This document shows, one piece after another, positions 5,351 to 6,614 of a stretch of DNA of 6,614 bases. Origin of the DNA: an uncultured Lachnospiraceae bacterium. GTDB lineage: Bacteria > Bacillota > Clostridia > Lachnospirales > Lachnospiraceae. The notes beneath the pieces are model-generated. The model saw only the letters and a list, made by a program, of their open reading frames with translations, was not told the origin of the DNA and made no database searches. The translations under genes and the position numbers were made by a program. Each line of letters begins with the position of its first letter. Position 1 is the stretch's first letter. Where the stretch lies: contig CAJTMC010000093.1 in NCBI GenBank assembly GCA_910577115.1, forward strand, positions 1 to 6,614. The letters run 5' to 3'.

Positions 5351-6136
5351 ATGAAGATAATAAATAAAGATATAGATAGCGGAAAACCATTTGACTGGGG
5401 GAAAACTTCTTTAGATTATGCGAAATTCCGTGACATTTATCCACAAGAGTTTTATCAAAGAATTATTGACCGTAAATTATGCTTGGACGGACAATCTGTC
5501 CTTGATATTGGAACAGGAACAGGCGTTCTTCCTAGAAATATGTATCAGTATGGAGCAAAATGGACGGCTGCGGATATTTCAGAAAACCAAATTGAACAAG
5601 CGAAAATTCTCTCAAAGGGTATGGATATAGATTATCATGTTATATCAACAGAGGATATAAGTTTTCCTGATAATTCTTTTGATGTAATTACAGCATGCCA
5701 GTGTTTTTGGTATTTCGACCATGAGATTGTTATGCCTAAGTTTTATCGTATGCTGAAACAAGGGGGAAGTATTCTTGTTTTATATATGGCATGGCTGCCG
5801 TTTGAGGATGAGATTGCAGGAGCCAGTGAAAAACTCGTATTAAAATATAATCCAAATTGGAGCGGCGCAGGAGAAACGAAACATCAAATAGATATACCAG
5901 ATTATTATAAAGAAAAATTTGCGCTTGTATATCATGAAGAATTTACTTTAAGAATACCGTTTACCCGTGAAAGCTGGAATGGGAGAATGAAGGCTTGCCG
6001 TGGAATAGGAGCTTCACTTACCGAGAAAGAAATTTCGATGTGGGAACGAGAGCATATGACGCTCCTTGAACGAATTGCGCCGAATGAATTTGGCATTCTG
6101 CATTATGCTGCTATTGCAGAGCTTAAAAAGCATTAA
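5351..6136 (+). CDS. Class I SAM-dependent methyltransferase
   Basis: A 261-residue Rossmann-fold methyltransferase. Motif I is VLDIGTGTGVLP at residues 50-61, the acidic residue that contacts the SAM ribose is D75 in AADIS, motif II/III is EDISFPDNSFDVITACQCFWYFD at residues 101-123 with its usual acid pair, and MLKQGGSILVLYMAW gives the post-motif strand. The C-terminal ~110 residues, rich in Trp, Tyr and Glu, would form the substrate lid; the substrate cannot be read from the sequence. The N-terminal segment (SLDYAKFRDIYPQEFY) is typical of UbiE/SmtA-like small-molecule methyltransferases. The start at 5351 is supported by GAGGAAGGA at 5337-5345. A TATACA at 5315-5320 has no matching -35 box, so I place the gene last in the operon that begins at 3464. 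It could modify an antibiotic, metabolite or metalloid; nothing here decides which. Confidence 0.88.
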   Translation: MKIINKDIDSGKPFDWGKTSLDYAKFRDIYPQEFYQRIIDRKLCLDGQSVLDIGTGTGVLPRNMYQYGAKWTAADISENQIEQAKILSKGMDIDYHVISTEDISFPDNSFDVITACQCFWYFDHEIVMPKFYRMLKQGGSILVLYMAWLPFEDEIAGASEKLVLKYNPNWSGAGETKHQIDIPDYYKEKFALVYHEEFTLRIPFTRESWNGRMKACRGIGASLTEKEISMWEREHMTLLERIAPNEFGILHYAAIAELKKH

Positions 6137-6217
6137 ATTCCATTTATTGGATTGATAGAAGGTTTTGAAGTCATTGACAAAAATGAAGAAGAATACATCA
6201 TGGTTTGTCGGCTGTGA
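6137..6217 (+). pseudogene. Possible GNAT acetyltransferase C-terminal remnant
   Basis: Immediately after the methyltransferase stop, in the same frame, 26 codons read IPFIGLIEGFEVIDKNEEEY and then IMVCRL before TGA at 6215-6217. The pattern GFEVID...EEEYIMV.RL resembles the final strands of GNAT N-acetyltransferases, where a Gly-Phe-Glu turn is followed by the closing beta hairpin. There is no start codon with a ribosome binding site, so this would be the last piece of a cargo gene whose rest was deleted. The match is short and judged by eye; a chance open stretch is possible. Stop-codon readthrough from the methyltransferase is less likely. Confidence 0.35.
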
Positions 6218-6244
6218 TGTGATGGGGAGGGAGGGTATGTGTAA

Positions 6245-6421
6245 ATGACTGGTAATTTAGATGAAAAAGCGGTAAAGGAAGTCTTAAAAAGGATTATTGA
6301 GAATAATAACAATATTCCGTATAAGGCTAAAGCAGAGATAAAAGCGATAATAGAATTGGAACACAATCCAGAAAAATTGCTGCAAGAGTGTCTGTTATAT
6401 ATGCTGTCATATAAGGGATAA
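6245..6421 (+). CDS. 58-residue helical protein, unrecognised
   Basis: An ATG at 6245 with a purine-rich ribosome binding site (GGGAGGGAGGG, 6225-6235) opens a 58-codon frame ending at TAA 6419-6421. The product is charged and predicted all-helical: DEKAVKEVLKRIIENN, then YKAKAEIKAIIELEHN, then a hydrophobic Leu-rich end (EKLLQECLLYMLSYKG). An in-frame stop at 6242-6244 prevents an earlier start. I do not recognise a family. Small size, a good ribosome binding site and the downstream KilA-N gene 28 bases away fit a small accessory or phage-like gene. The opposite-strand frame over the same bases is Ser/Phe-rich and unconvincing. Confidence 0.5.
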   Translation: MTGNLDEKAVKEVLKRIIENNNNIPYKAKAEIKAIIELEHNPEKLLQECLLYMLSYKG

Positions 6422-6449
6422 TCTGTGCTAAAGGAAGTGGTTGGAGATA

Positions 6450-6614
6450 ATGAAAAATATGAAAATAGATGCCAATGGAACAGAAATCAGAGTAGTGGGT
6501 GATGTCGTAAATGAAGAAGCTTATATTTCTTTAACAGATATTGCTAAATATAAAATCCAGACAATGCTTTTATCGTGGTTGCGAACTGGATGCGTAATCA
6601 TTCCACAATCTCAT
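6450..6614 (+). pseudogene. KilA-N domain protein, start only, frameshifted
   Basis: From an ATG at 6450 (or at 6459, where the recognisable start MKIDANGTEIRV begins) the frame gives the opening of a KilA-N domain protein: VVGDVVNEEAYISLTDIAKY. At AAAA 6552-6555 the frame then turns to nonsense, but restoring one A gives NPDNAFIVVANWMRNHSTIS, the expected KilA-N continuation. Both frames stay open to the window end, so the rest is outside. KilA-N proteins are DNA-binding domains common in phages, prophages and mobile elements of Firmicutes. GGAG at 6443-6446 is better spaced for the ATG at 6459; AAGGAAG at 6431-6437 could serve the ATG at 6450. If the missing base is a sequencing error this is a normal gene. 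Confidence 0.75.

Noticed and set aside
6133..6366. 77-codon minus-strand frame
   Set aside because: Ser/Ile/Phe-rich, it ends against the methyltransferase; the plus-strand 58-codon frame has a good ribosome binding site and better composition.
1..6614. CRISPR array, tRNA, rRNA or complete insertion sequence
   Set aside because: No spaced repeat series, cloverleaf, ribosomal RNA segment or transposase with terminal inverted repeats was seen in reading the window.

Overview
The window looks like a low-GC Firmicute genome, most likely a gut Clostridia of the Lachnospiraceae/Ruminococcaceae type. This rests on A+T-rich coding sequence, strong AGGAGG-like ribosome binding sites, sigma-A style promoters, and integrative-element proteins (XRE regulator, 62-residue excisionase, RepA-like ATPase, MobV relaxase, TnpV) that I recognise from such genomes. 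The assignment is from memory of families, not from a search.

Layout. (1) 2-232: the 3' end of an unrecognised gene entering from the left. (2) 233-621: about 390 bases without a gene, holding a pair of 9-bp direct repeats, two rho-independent terminators and a short hairpin. (3) 622-1446: an intact control module, a leftward XRE-family repressor gene and a rightward small excisionase gene. They diverge from a 105-bp region with a strong leftward promoter whose spacer contains a 12-bp perfect palindrome. (4) 1447-3508: a compressed wreck of an integrative mobilizable element. In one direction lie the first 72 residues of a tyrosine integrase, a RepA-like ATPase lacking its start, a MobV relaxase lacking its N-terminus and much of its middle, and the first ~60 residues of TnpV. 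Gene order is continuous but most of each gene is gone. RepA and MobV are joined in frame into one 467-codon reading frame. (5) 3464-6136: a more A+T-rich cargo operon behind a near-consensus promoter, with five intact genes: a DUF3788 protein, a DUF1697 protein, a helical/HEAT-like protein of the type annotated 'SufBD protein', a 65-residue CxxCxC protein, and a class I SAM-dependent methyltransferase. (6) 6137-6614: a probable acetyltransferase tail remnant, a 58-codon orphan gene, and the start of a KilA-N domain gene that runs off the window and carries a frameshift.

How it fits together. The XRE repressor and excisionase would once have controlled excision by the integrase, with RepA and MobV replicating and mobilizing the circle. 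That machinery is now broken, so the module is probably immobile by itself, although the intact repressor and excisionase could still act on related elements. The cargo genes are intact, each has its own ribosome binding site, and they appear to be expressed as one unit.

The most unusual features are the serial deletions that left a chimeric RepA-MobV frame, and three separate single-base losses in homopolymer runs (3025-3029, 3307-3310, 6552-6555), each breaking a recognisable gene. The latter could be real decay or consensus sequencing error. I see no convincing new defence or other novel system; the cargo operon is the part whose biology is least known.
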